A stretch of DNA of 64,000 bases from Haladaptatus litoreus (GTDB taxonomy: Archaea; Halobacteriota; Halobacteria; Halobacteriales; Haladaptataceae), in the NCBI RefSeq assembly GCF_900156425.1, contig NZ_FTNO01000006.1, positions 186,001 to 250,000 on the forward strand, read 5' to 3'. The first letter of the stretch is position 1. Every line of letters starts with the position of its first letter. Below, in pieces: positions 50,669 to 59,000 of the stretch. The notes below the pieces were generated by a model. That model did not search any database, was not told the DNA's origin, and saw only the letters and a list, made by a program, of their open reading frames with translations. A program made the position numbers and the translations under genes.

Positions 50669-50692
50669 GCTAGTAGATTCTTCTACTTAGCA
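50668..50692. promoter_or_regulatory. Imperfect palindrome at the third VapBC start
   Basis: TGCTA-GTAGA-TTCT-TCTAC-T-TAGCA (one bulged T), immediately before the antitoxin ATG on the - strand. Likely autoregulatory operator. Confidence 0.55.
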
Positions 50693-50714
50693 ATAAATGC
50701 TACTCTGTTCAGTA

Positions 50715-50925
50715 GTAGTATTGCAACGCCTTCTGCAAACACATGGCTGCCGTCGAAAACGCAACTGACGACGGGACGCTCAACGCCTTCCCATCGGAAG
50801 ACGACCGTATCAATGGCCCATACACCGGCTACGACATGTACGGCACTGCCGATCACACCTACTGGAAATGTGAAAACTGTGGTGCGGAAGCCACCCGGAA
50901 GGGTGCACTCACCGACTGCTGCTAA
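50715..50925 (+). pseudogene. SWIM gene, copy 13 (type-2, begins inside the zinc core)
   Basis: Starts abruptly at NAFCKHMAAVENATDDGTLN and runs to the complete type-2 tail (INGPYTGYDMYGTADHTYWK, CENCGAEATRKGALTDCC). The CTC half of the zinc finger and all upstream codons are missing. Confidence 0.78.
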
Positions 50926-50961
50926 TCCCGTCTCCCTTTTTCATTTCTGTCACGCCAAACG

Positions 50962-51050
50962 ATGCTGTCCGATGGTGCCTAGCGAACACTCAGCGAAGGC
51001 GCGGCTGGTTCGACCGTACGCGAGGACACACCGACGACTGAGCGGAAGTT
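50962..51050 (+). pseudogene. SprT-like gene, 5' fragment (second flavour)
   Basis: MLSDGA, stop, RTLSEGAAGSTVREDTPTTE, matching the flavour that follows the type-2 SWIM copies at 6532 and 31360. Confidence 0.65.
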
Positions 51051-51927
51051 ACTCCGTGACCTCAATCGACCCTTCGAGCGTTCGGACTGGATAGGGCATG
51101 TCGATTGCCTCGGCATCAAGCCGCTCTTTCACTGCTTGTACCAGCTCGGATCGAATGCGCGTAAAGTTTCCTCGCCCAGGCTCACCGATCCAGAACCGAG
51201 TTTGCAATCCAACATACGAGTCAGCGAGTTCAGTCACCCGAATATCGGGTGCTGGATCTGCAAGGATTTCATCGTGCTGTCGTGCTTCGTCGAGAATCAC
51301 ATCCTTTGCATGGTCGATGTCATCGTCGTAGCCGATCCCGAAGACAAATTTCTGCCGGAGCTTATCATAGGCTACCGGATTCTTCACCGCATCATTCGCT
51401 AAGTCACCATTCGGAACGGTAATCCGCTCGTTATCGAATGTCCGCACTCGAGTTACACGCAAATCGATATCCTCAACTTGCCCCTCACCGCCGCTCCATT
51501 CGATCCAATCGCCGATCGTGAACGGCCGATCTTTGAGAATGAAGATTCCAGCAACGAAGTTGCCAAGGAGTTCCTGTGCGGCAAACCCGATCGCGAGTAC
51601 GATTGCACCGGCAAAGACACCGAATGCGGCGATGACACCACCAAAGCCAGCGACCGTGAACGCAAGCGCGATAGCGAGTACCCAAACAAGGATTCCTGCT
51701 ACATTCTCGGCTAAACTTCGAACAGCTGGATCGTGCCCTTGTTCTTTCAGTACTCGTGTGAGCAGTGGAATGAGGATACTCCGGCCGATCAGATATACCA
51801 CGACGAGTGTGACGAGAAACAACGCGGCGGGAATGACATAATTGCTGACAATGGAGGGAGTTGAGAGTGTATCACTTGCCTGCAGTGGGATCATCGAACT
51901 CCTATTCAGCGCTAAATTCAGTACCAT
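51049..51927 (-). CDS. MscS-family mechanosensitive channel
   Basis: Channel of about 292 residues (ATG 51927; ATG 51894 is nearly as likely). Three membrane helices are followed by the MscS pore helix region GFGGVIAAFGVFAGAIVLAI and GFAAQELLGNFVAGIFILKD, then the cytoplasmic beta domain RPFTIGDWIEWSGGEGQVED, FDNERITVPNGDLANDAVKN and a C-terminal alpha/beta part. It releases solutes on hypo-osmotic shock. The next gene upstream on this strand encodes a YihY-type protein 48 nt away, so they may be co-transcribed. Confidence 0.9.
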   Translation of the reverse strand: MVLNLALNRSSMIPLQASDTLSTPSIVSNYVIPAALFLVTLVVVYLIGRSILIPLLTRVLKEQGHDPAVRSLAENVAGILVWVLAIALAFTVAGFGGVIAAFGVFAGAIVLAIGFAAQELLGNFVAGIFILKDRPFTIGDWIEWSGGEGQVEDIDLRVTRVRTFDNERITVPNGDLANDAVKNPVAYDKLRQKFVFGIGYDDDIDHAKDVILDEARQHDEILADPAPDIRVTELADSYVGLQTRFWIGEPGRGNFTRIRSELVQAVKERLDAEAIDMPYPVRTLEGSIEVTE

Positions 51928-51974
51928 AGTCCGAATCGACAATCGAAGAGCCGTTTTATGAACGTTTTCCCAGA

Positions 51975-53021
51975 TTAGTCCTCATTCTCGTTGCTGTTTT
52001 CGGTCCACCGCACTCGAATTTCATACTGCTTGCCATCGTCTGTCCTCGATATTTCCTCAATCAGTTCGACTGTGGCAGGTCGATTTGAAAGCGAATTCAA
52101 GAACGATTCTTCGGCTGGCATTTCTATCGCTTCCATGCGTTCATATCGTCCGAACACTCGTTCGCGAACAAGGCGAACATACCGAGCAGCTTCATCGTAT
52201 GTAAGTGATCGTTGTCGTGTTTCTGTCTGATCATCTGCTGTTTTCGTTTGGTGTGAAAGGACGGCATTCAGCACTGCCCCAATGAGCAATACCAACCCAC
52301 TGAAATAGAGCCATGTGACCAAAAGAAGTACCGCGCCGAGAACACCCGAGGCACTTGAGCCAACTACTTGCACATAGATCTGAAACAGGCCCTGCAGGGC
52401 TGTCCATCCTGCTGCTGCAAATATTGTTCCAGGCAATACCTCACGCGGTGTGGTTTCGACCCCGGGGAAGAGATAATACATCGGGAAGAATGCGATGACG
52501 AGTGCCACGATCAACACGATTGGGTTGAGCAGTTCGATGAATGGAACGGAAGGAAAGAGGGCGAGCAGTGTGCCTGCAACGATTGTCGCAATCACTGCAA
52601 ACCCAATCGCGAACAGGACGATGAGCCCATTGCGTATCTGGTCGAGAATGGATCCATCTGTTTCAGCGGCATAGATCTCGGAGAATGCAGTATCCAATCC
52701 CCGGAAGAGCTTCAACGCCCCCCATGTGAGCGTTAGAATCCCGACGATGGACGCACTCGCTCGTCCTTGTTCACTCTCAAGAGTTGTTTCTGCGAGATCA
52801 CCAATCGCAGGAGAAAGGGAATCAGCGAAGTTGATCACTTGAGTTTGTAAGTTAGTGCTTCCAATCGCTGCAAACGCTAGAAATGCAAGAAGCAAGAGCG
52901 GCAGAAGAGAGATGAATGCATGGTATGCGATACTCCCTGCGAGAAACGTTACCTGCTTTTCCTGTATTTCAGTTCGAACTGACCGAGCGACTGTGATACT
53001 ATTCTGAACTGATGGGGACAT
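51975..53021 (-). CDS. YihY/BrkB-family membrane protein
   Basis: Integral membrane protein of 348 residues with about six helices. Family marks: ITVARSVRTEIQEKQVTFLA then GSIAYHAFISLLPLLLLAFL at the N-terminus, TLTWGALKLFRGLDTAFSEI, and YLFPGVETTPREVLPGTIFA with AAAGWTALQGLFQIYV. Once annotated as ribonuclease BN, the family is now regarded as membrane proteins of uncertain, possibly transport or secretion-related, role. The C-terminal 90 residues are cytosolic and charged. It lies upstream of the MscS gene on the same strand. Confidence 0.88.
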   Translation of the reverse strand: MSPSVQNSITVARSVRTEIQEKQVTFLAGSIAYHAFISLLPLLLLAFLAFAAIGSTNLQTQVINFADSLSPAIGDLAETTLESEQGRASASIVGILTLTWGALKLFRGLDTAFSEIYAAETDGSILDQIRNGLIVLFAIGFAVIATIVAGTLLALFPSVPFIELLNPIVLIVALVIAFFPMYYLFPGVETTPREVLPGTIFAAAGWTALQGLFQIYVQVVGSSASGVLGAVLLLVTWLYFSGLVLLIGAVLNAVLSHQTKTADDQTETRQRSLTYDEAARYVRLVRERVFGRYERMEAIEMPAEESFLNSLSNRPATVELIEEISRTDDGKQYEIRVRWTENSNENED

Positions 53022-53076
53022 AATCGAGAAACGTGGGTTAGTCTCAAAATTCTACCGACGATATATAATCCTTCTC

Positions 53077-53316
53077 TTACTCGGGTTTCCAGTCGAGTTT
53101 AACGGTCACTGATTCGCGACTCCCACAAAGGACCGATGACGATTCTCGAGTGCCGATTTCATACCCGACAGAGTCTGCTGGTGAGAGCGTTACCGTTTTA
53201 TTGCCGACGTCGATGTTGGCATCTCCACCTTCGCGAAGTTCATGTGCAATTGCTTGCAATCGATCAGCGACTTCTTCTCGCGAGATTTTCTCCTCGTTGA
53301 GTATTTTTTCGGACAT
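53077..53316 (-). CDS. Amphi-Trp domain protein
   Basis: Protein of 79 residues: MSEKILNEEKISREEVADRL, QAIAHELREGGDANIDVGNK, then VTLSPADSVGYEIGTRESS and a terminal SVTVKLDWKPE with the hallmark tryptophan. The domain is common and often multicopy in haloarchaea, with no known function. Confidence 0.88.
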   Translation of the reverse strand: MSEKILNEEKISREEVADRLQAIAHELREGGDANIDVGNKTVTLSPADSVGYEIGTRESSSVLCGSRESVTVKLDWKPE

Positions 53317-53477
53317 CGAGAGTAGCTATCTCAAATCGTTCAGACAGCTGTTTTGGGCAAGGAGTTCGGGTTGCTCATCGTAGTTTTATAAGTGGTCGCT
53401 CTTTCCTTCGGTTGCTCCGTGAGGAGGGGACTTAGCGCCTGAAAAAGTCAAACAAAGGTGGTCCGAGTATCCACTGG

Positions 53478-55736
53478 CTATTCTGCCTCAGACCTCCTAT
53501 TTTCGGGTTCTGATCGCTTACTGCGATGCTCAATCTCTGCATATCGATCTCTCATACGCGCAGTAACGCTTGGAGGGACTTCGACGAACGCATTTTCGAA
53601 GTGCTCCTTCGTAATCCGGACTGTCCCGATCATCTCTGCAAGCTCTTCCGGTGAACTGCTGATAATGAGCTTTCGTGCGGCTGTCATCGTTGCCTCACGT
53701 ACAACTGCCTCAATATCGGCACCAACATACCCTTCCGTTTCTGCAGCAAGCCACTCTAAGTCGACATCGCCAGCTAGTGGCTTGTCGCGGGTGTGCACCG
53801 AGAAGATTGCCTCTCGCCCTTCTTCGTCCGGAACAGGCACATGAATGTGCCGATCAAGTCGTCCTGGTCGGACGAGTGCATCATCAATGAGATCTGGACG
53901 ATTAGTTGTCGCGATAACGACGACATCCTCAAGAGTCTCAAGGCCATCGAGCTCGGTCAACAGCTGAGAGACAACGCGTTCAGAGACGCCTGAATCACCC
54001 GTCTGCTGGCCACGCTCCCCGGCGATGGAGTCGAGTTCGTCGAAGAACACGATAGTTGGCGCATTCGAACGTGCTTTACTGAAGATTTCGCGGACACCTT
54101 TCTCAGATTCACCAACCCATTTGCTCAGGAGTTCCGGGCCTTTGACCGAGATGAAATTGCTCTCTGACTCGTTGGCAACTGCCTTTGCTAACAGCGTTTT
54201 TCCGGTTCCCGGTGGCCCATAGAGAAGGATTCCTTTTGACGTAGTTAGATCAAGCTCGTCAAACACCTCGGGATAGGCAAGCGGCCACTGAATTGTCTCG
54301 CGGAGGCGCTCTTTCGTGTCCTCAAGACCGCCCACGTCTTGCCACGTGATATCAGGGACTTCCACGAACACCTCTCGGAGTGCCGAGGGCTCTATTCCGC
54401 GGAAGGCCTGCCGGAAGTCATGTTCACTGACTTCGAGTGTGTCGAGGAACTCAGCATCAATTTCATCAGCGGCTAGATCGATCTGCGGACGGACGCGCCG
54501 AAGGGCGGTCATTGCTGCTTCCTTTGTGAATGAAGCGATATCTGCGCCAACAAACCCGTGTGTTTTTTCAGCGTACTCATCGAGGTCAATCTCTTCAGCT
54601 AATGGCATACCACGGGTGTGAACCTGGAGAATCTCTGTGCGCCCATCCGTATCGGGAACACCAATCTCGATTTCACGATCGAACCGGCCACCCCGACGGA
54701 GTGCTGAATCAATTGCATCGACGCGGTTCGTTGCACCAATTACAGTCACTTGACCACGGGTTTCGAGGCCATCCATCAGCGAGAGGAGTTGTGCGACAAC
54801 GCGTCGCTCAACATCGCCGCTCGTCTCGCCACGTTTTGGTGCAATCGAGTCTAATTCATCCAGAAAGACGATCGCGGGAGCATTTTCTTCGGCCTCTTCG
54901 AACACATCGCGAAGTTGCTCTTCACTCTCGCCGTAATATTTCGACATGATCTCTGGACCGGAGATCGTTTGGAAGTGGGCATCGATCTCGTTGGCGACCG
55001 CCTTTGCGATGAGTGTTTTCCCTGTCCCAGGTGGACCATGAAGCAGTACTCCCTTCGGTGGATCGATGCCAAGTTGTTGGAATAACTCTGGATGACGCAT
55101 TGGGAGCTCGATCATCTCTCGGACTTGTTCGAGTTCGTCTTCGAGACCACCAATGTCCTCGTAGGTCACCATCGGTGCGCTGGATTCTACCTCCTCTTCC
55201 GCCTCTTTCGATACGTGTTCTGTTCTGTGATTGCTTACCTCAATGGTTGTTGCATCGCTGACAACAACTGTGCCAGCCGGGTCAGTAGTGGCAATCTGCA
55301 GTGGAATCGTTTGGTTCGAGCTAGCAAATATTGACCCGATACCCAATGAAATACGGACTGTTTGACCTTCCTGAACGGCTTGTCCGGAGAGCCGATCCTG
55401 AATGAGGCTACTCACATTCCCCCGGATTCGAAGGGATTGAGGAAGTACAACCGTAACAGTGTCTGCCGACTTGATGTCGACTCGTTCGACTGCTACCTGG
55501 TCATCAATACCGACGTTCACTGCATTGCGGGACTCCCCATCAATGCGGATCACAGTCTGATCCGGCGATCCTGCATACCCCGGCCAAACCCGAGCAACGA
55601 TACTGGTGTCGTGCGAACCGGCGATACGGACGTAGTCACCACTCTGTACCCCCAACTCGTCCATGATTGTTCGATTGAGTACGGCAAGCCCGCGACCTGC
55701 GTCTTTCTTGTGTACTGGTTTTACGGTGAGTTTCAT
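53478..55736 (-). CDS. cdc48: Cdc48/VCP-type AAA+ ATPase
   Basis: Two-ring AAA+ unfoldase of 752 residues. The N-terminal double-psi barrel and cap (1-185) open [21 protein letters not shown]1 has Walker A GPPGTGKT (234-241), Walker [11 protein letters not shown] (289-298) and the [24 protein letters not shown]2 has Walker A GPPGTGKT (507-514), Walker [16 protein letters not shown] and [20 protein letters not shown]. The protein extracts and unfolds substrates, feeding archaeal proteasomes. It follows the Hsp20 gene by 19 nt on the same strand, a protein-quality-control operon. Haloarchaea usually have several Cdc48 paralogues. Its N-domain is quite diverged here. Confidence 0.95.
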   Translation of the reverse strand: MKLTVKPVHKKDAGRGLAVLNRTIMDELGVQSGDYVRIAGSHDTSIVARVWPGYAGSPDQTVIRIDGESRNAVNVGIDDQVAVERVDIKSADTVTVVLPQSLRIRGNVSSLIQDRLSGQAVQEGQTVRISLGIGSIFASSNQTIPLQIATTDPAGTVVVSDATTIEVSNHRTEHVSKEAEEEVESSAPMVTYEDIGGLEDELEQVREMIELPMRHPELFQQLGIDPPKGVLLHGPPGTGKTLIAKAVANEIDAHFQTISGPEIMSKYYGESEEQLRDVFEEAEENAPAIVFLDELDSIAPKRGETSGDVERRVVAQLLSLMDGLETRGQVTVIGATNRVDAIDSALRRGGRFDREIEIGVPDTDGRTEILQVHTRGMPLAEEIDLDEYAEKTHGFVGADIASFTKEAAMTALRRVRPQIDLAADEIDAEFLDTLEVSEHDFRQAFRGIEPSALREVFVEVPDITWQDVGGLEDTKERLRETIQWPLAYPEVFDELDLTTSKGILLYGPPGTGKTLLAKAVANESESNFISVKGPELLSKWVGESEKGVREIFSKARSNAPTIVFFDELDSIAGERGQQTGDSGVSERVVSQLLTELDGLETLEDVVVIATTNRPDLIDDALVRPGRLDRHIHVPVPDEEGREAIFSVHTRDKPLAGDVDLEWLAAETEGYVGADIEAVVREATMTAARKLIISSSPEELAEMIGTVRITKEHFENAFVEVPPSVTARMRDRYAEIEHRSKRSEPENRRSEAE

Positions 55737-55755
55737 TTGTGCTGTGAGAGTGTGG

Positions 55756-56220
55756 TTATTGTATCTCTATCCGGGAGCGGTCATCGTCCGAATCGTCATA
55801 GAACGGAAGATGCACTTCGAGGACGCCATTTCGATAACTCGCGGAAATGGCCTCTTTATCGATCGTCACCGGAAGGCGGATTTGCTCGCAGGCGTGGCGC
55901 TGTTGACCGTGTGCAAAGGCTCCTACACCGTCGGATGGTTCCTCTGAATGGTTCTTGAAACCCTCCATCGTGAGAATGTTATCCTCGAAACGGAGGTCGA
56001 TTTCATTTTTTTCGAAGCCAGGTAGATCAGCAGTAACGATGTATTCACCATCCACCGGCTCAGCCATGAGATTCACCGAGGACTTTCGTACGGATGAAGA
56101 GTCTCTCCCGGTTCTACGTCTCTGCCTGGTGCCTGCTCCAACTGAGTTGCTCCCAATCATCGAGCGATGCATCTGTTCGATCATTTCTTCTAGTTGAGTG
56201 AACGTATTTAATCGATGCAT
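55756..56220 (-). CDS. hsp20: Small heat-shock protein (Hsp20/alpha-crystallin)
   Basis: Chaperone of 154 residues: a helical N-terminal arm ([20 protein letters not shown]), a basic linker, and an alpha-crystallin domain from about 48: [69 protein letters not shown]. It holds unfolding proteins and is first gene of the Hsp20-Cdc48 unit. The 230-nt region upstream (to 56452) includes the divergent promoter for the DHH gene. Confidence 0.93.
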   Translation of the reverse strand: MHRLNTFTQLEEMIEQMHRSMIGSNSVGAGTRQRRRTGRDSSSVRKSSVNLMAEPVDGEYIVTADLPGFEKNEIDLRFEDNILTMEGFKNHSEEPSDGVGAFAHGQQRHACEQIRLPVTIDKEAISASYRNGVLEVHLPFYDDSDDDRSRIEIQ

Positions 56221-56452
56221 TTTTACAACGTATTATGATTGTTTGAACTTCTATAAAAAGATATCGTGAGTTAGGATAGCATTCTACATACAAATTCCGG
56301 AAGAAGAGTCTCTGAGACACCATTTATGAGAAATAGGGAATATCCAGGAAACCACACTGACCGGATTCTATTAAAAAGAGTGTTGTTCTGTACTATGGTG
56401 CAACTTCAACTAGCCTATAGATTCATGCTTGAGTAGTCGAAGTATTATTGTT

Positions 56453-57475
56453 GTGACTCGTGCACAGCAGGTAGTTGACCATCTTCAGAATCAGGAATCC
56501 TTGCTCATCGTTTGCCACAACAACCCGGATCCTGACTGCCTAGCGAGTGCACTTGCGCTCAAACGGATTGGAGAGTATGCTGGAGTAGAACGAATCACTA
56601 TTACGTACAATGGTGGCATTTCTCATCAACAAAATCGAGCCCTCGTTAATCGTCTTGACATCCCATTAGTGAACTTTGAAAACGAACTGTTAGAGAAACA
56701 TGATACCGTTGCATTCGTCGATCATTCAGTTCCTGGCGAGAACAATGATGTCCGAGCGACTGCTAGCATCGATATCGTCCTCGATCATCATCCAGCACCG
56801 CATGTAACAGCTGATGTCATTGATCGGCGTGAGAACGTCGGTTCGACCGCGACAATTTTGGTTGAATATCTATACGATCTTCAGATCATTCCCGAAAGTG
56901 ATCTTGCAACCGCACTGTTGATCGGAATTCGCTCCGATACACTCGGGTTTACACGTAAAGTATCTGCCCAAGAATATGCTGCAGCAGAGTATCTCCATCC
57001 ATTTATTGATCAAGGCCTTTTTGCAAACCTGTTGAATGTCCCGTATACGCCAGAGACAATCGATGCATTGAGCGAGGCAATTGACAATCGCAAAATCCAG
57101 CAATCGTCCTTGGTCTCGTTTGCTGGAGAGACCACCGAGCGAGACGCGCTCCCGCAGGCAGCTGATTTTCTATTGAACCTCCAAGGGGTCAATATTGCGG
57201 TCGTTTTCGGCGTCATCAACGATGAGGTTCAATTTAGTGCACGATCAACCGACCCAGCTACCCACGTCGGCGAATTGCTGGACCAAACGTTTGGTTCGAT
57301 GGGAAGTTTAGGAGGACATCGTCAAATGGCTGGTGGGTGTGTCCCTCTCTTCAAAGATGACGAAGACCATGATGAGATAATTGAGATTGCAACCTCACTG
57401 ATCATGAATCGGCTATTCAGCGAACTTACAGAGCCTGAACGATCACTGACAAAACCTGCTCACCGGACTTGGTAG
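56453..57475 (+). CDS. DHH/DHHA1 phosphoesterase (NrnA-like)
   Basis: About 340 residues. Motifs: IVCHNNPDPDCLASALALKR, the VAFVDHSVPG and IVLDHHPAPH (DHH) metal sites, STATILVEYLYD, and a C-terminal DHHA1 domain with FSARSTDPATHVGELLDQTF, GGHRQMAGG. Related enzymes degrade nanoRNA, pAp or cyclic dinucleotides. The GTG at 56453 (TRAQQVVDHL) matches related proteins; a TTG at 56429 would add eight residues. Its stop codon overlaps a SprT fragment region directly downstream. Confidence 0.9.
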   Translation: MTRAQQVVDHLQNQESLLIVCHNNPDPDCLASALALKRIGEYAGVERITITYNGGISHQQNRALVNRLDIPLVNFENELLEKHDTVAFVDHSVPGENNDVRATASIDIVLDHHPAPHVTADVIDRRENVGSTATILVEYLYDLQIIPESDLATALLIGIRSDTLGFTRKVSAQEYAAAEYLHPFIDQGLFANLLNVPYTPETIDALSEAIDNRKIQQSSLVSFAGETTERDALPQAADFLLNLQGVNIAVVFGVINDEVQFSARSTDPATHVGELLDQTFGSMGSLGGHRQMAGGCVPLFKDDEDHDEIIEIATSLIMNRLFSELTEPERSLTKPAHRTW

Positions 57476-57498
57476 ACGAGGTACTCGAAGGCTACCGT

Positions 57499-57594
57499 GC
57501 CCTCGACACTTCGCGGCACTGCGAACGCTTCACTGCACCCAAGTGGTGGCTGGTGTGCGAAGACTGCGGCAGTCGGATTGCCGATATATCCACT
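57499..57594 (+). pseudogene. SprT-like gene, zinc-ribbon fragment
   Basis: ALDTSRHCERFTAPKWWLVC, EDCGSRIADIS. It contains the first CxxC of the SprT tail, right after the DHH gene. No other SprT part is nearby. Confidence 0.7.
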
Positions 57595-57729
57595 CTCTCG
57601 ATTATTTATTCGATATTTTCAATTGTGGATTATAGTGGGAGATTGAATTCAGTGTGATTGGCATTGGTTCGACCATTTTTTCACGTTCAAAACGATACTC
57701 TTTTTTAGACTTATACGCAACTGTAATTA

Positions 57730-57927
57730 ATGGTGAGTGCCAGCGTATTCCGTGACCATACACAGATTGTCCTTCCAAAGAAGGAGGTGGGCGATAATCG
57801 TGACTACCTCGAACGCAAATTCAGGATCACAATTACCGAGGAGAAGGATGCAGTTCGTCTCATCGGCAGTCCCTGTGAAATCCCAAAGGTACGTACATGG
57901 CTCATTTCGCATGGGTTCACTATCTAA
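57730..57927 (+). CDS. VNG_1110C-family small protein
   Basis: Protein of 65 residues: MVSASVFRDHTQIVLPKKEV, GDNRDYLERKFRITITEEKD, AVRLIGSPCEIPKVRTWLIS. The pattern FRDHTxIVLPxxEVGDN with a terminal hydrophobic helix is that of a widespread, uncharacterised haloarchaeal family. A promoter-like TTTTTTAGACTTATACG lies about 25-40 nt upstream. Confidence 0.8.
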   Translation: MVSASVFRDHTQIVLPKKEVGDNRDYLERKFRITITEEKDAVRLIGSPCEIPKVRTWLISHGFTI

Positions 57928-58070
57928 TGAACCATGTTCGAGGATCCCATCGGCATCTCTATTTGTCGCCACTTATGCTGTTTAAGTAGTTCTTGCGACA
58001 AGCGGTAGATATGAGGAAGATTTTCGTGAACTGCTGCTTTCTGCGTGTGTCATTGATATAATTGTCTCTT

Positions 58071-58238
58071 CTATGTATAGTTCAAGGCGATTCCAAGGGC
58101 CATACCAATTACAATCCCCATCACAATTCCGAGTGTGAAATTATTCACTGCGATACCGAGTGCAACCCCAATACCAATTCCAACTGCGATCCCGATCCCT
58201 ATCAGACTCCGGTTGAATTCATCGGGTTCGCTGGCCAT
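58071..58238 (-). CDS. Gly/Ile-rich small membrane protein (55 aa)
   Basis: MASEPDEFNRSLIGIGIAVG, IGIGVALGIAVNNFTLGIVM, GIVIGMALGIALNYT. Two hydrophobic stretches built of GI/GV repeats form a likely hairpin in the membrane, as in glycine-zipper proteins. Function unknown. Confidence 0.65.
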   Translation of the reverse strand: MASEPDEFNRSLIGIGIAVGIGIGVALGIAVNNFTLGIVMGIVIGMALGIALNYT

Positions 58239-58334
58239 ACCTTTCTGATAGTCCCTCCCGCCAATAGTTGTGTGTGCTAGATTATTGATATAGAAAATAC
58301 CACTATGTCGCCCCAATCGACGACGGAGGCCTAT

Positions 58335-58432
58335 GACCTAATGGCCTGCACGTGTCCGCACCACGTCCATCGGAACGCTTACTGCAAACCACGGCTGCGG
58401 TTGAATACGCAGCAAACGATGAGTTATGTCAG
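58335..58432 (+). pseudogene. SWIM gene fragment, copy 14 (zinc core only, frameshifted)
   Basis: YDLMACTCPHHVHRNAYCK, then a short deletion (ACATGG reduced) shifts the frame and it ends after about 15 codons. No N-terminal or tail module. Confidence 0.75.
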
Positions 58433-58476
58433 GTAGGAAATGATGCTTTCCACGATTTTCCCAGGTAAACAGGGGA

Positions 58477-58863
58477 TCATTCATGAGTTATCTTTTCAAA
58501 AGAAATATCTGAGTGAGTCTTAATGTCGAGATGAGAGATGAAATCTTGGGGGTTAAACACTCGTATTGATTCTTGTAGTTTAAGCTCCTCATTCAGTCGC
58601 TTCATTAAATAAACAATTTGGTTTATAGCTTTCTGCTTTGTAGCAACATAACCAATTAGATAGTTAGTTTTATATTCGTCTTTTATTTGGTGAACGAGAT
58701 TTAGCTCCCACTGTGCTTCTTCGGGTCGATTTGCCCTCACGTCAATCGGCTCAGCTCGTAGTTCAAAATGAGCACTCTCGTGAGTCCCGCCAAATCCATC
58801 CCCTCGATGTGGTGAGTGTGCCCACCCTGCGGGAAGTTTCCGATTAGTAATGGAAGGCTCCAT
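58477..58863 (-). CDS. Protein of unknown function (128 aa)
   Basis: MEPSITNRKLPAGWAHSPHR, GDGFGGTHESAHFELRAEPI, then helical sequence with KQKAINQIVYLMKRLNEELK. The first 40 residues look conserved-type (GWAHSPHRGDGFGGTHE). No catalytic motif or membrane span is seen. The base composition is AT-rich compared with neighbours, suggesting foreign origin. Confidence 0.55.
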   Translation of the reverse strand: MEPSITNRKLPAGWAHSPHRGDGFGGTHESAHFELRAEPIDVRANRPEEAQWELNLVHQIKDEYKTNYLIGYVATKQKAINQIVYLMKRLNEELKLQESIRVFNPQDFISHLDIKTHSDISFEKITHE

Positions 58864-58915
58864 TACAAAAGTTACGAGACACTACATAATTAATCATTTG
58901 GCAATTTTTCACGCA

Positions 58916-58983
58916 GGAAGAACGATGCCCCCGGGCGTGTGTAGAAACGCGCCGGGTGCTCTAACACCCGGCACCGGTCTTCC
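58916..58983 (+). ncRNA. Structured leader (three-way junction), copy B
   Basis: Same length (68 nt) and architecture as 40508-40575. P1 has one further mismatch (A-C), P2 is identical, and P3 GGGTG/CACCC keeps its stem with a different loop (CTCTAA for TTGGTG). A TATA-like CATAATTAAT (58885-58894) is centred 27 nt upstream of the first base, so transcription probably starts at P1. It precedes a decayed SWIM copy by 17 nt. Confidence 0.7.
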
Positions 58984-59000
58984 GAATCCATGGAAAGACC

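Noticed and set aside
57960..58060. Degenerate similarity to 11650-11710 as a mobile element
   Set aside because: About 50 nt share a weak pattern (GTAGATA-GAGGAAGATTTT), but no ends, duplication or frame could be defined.
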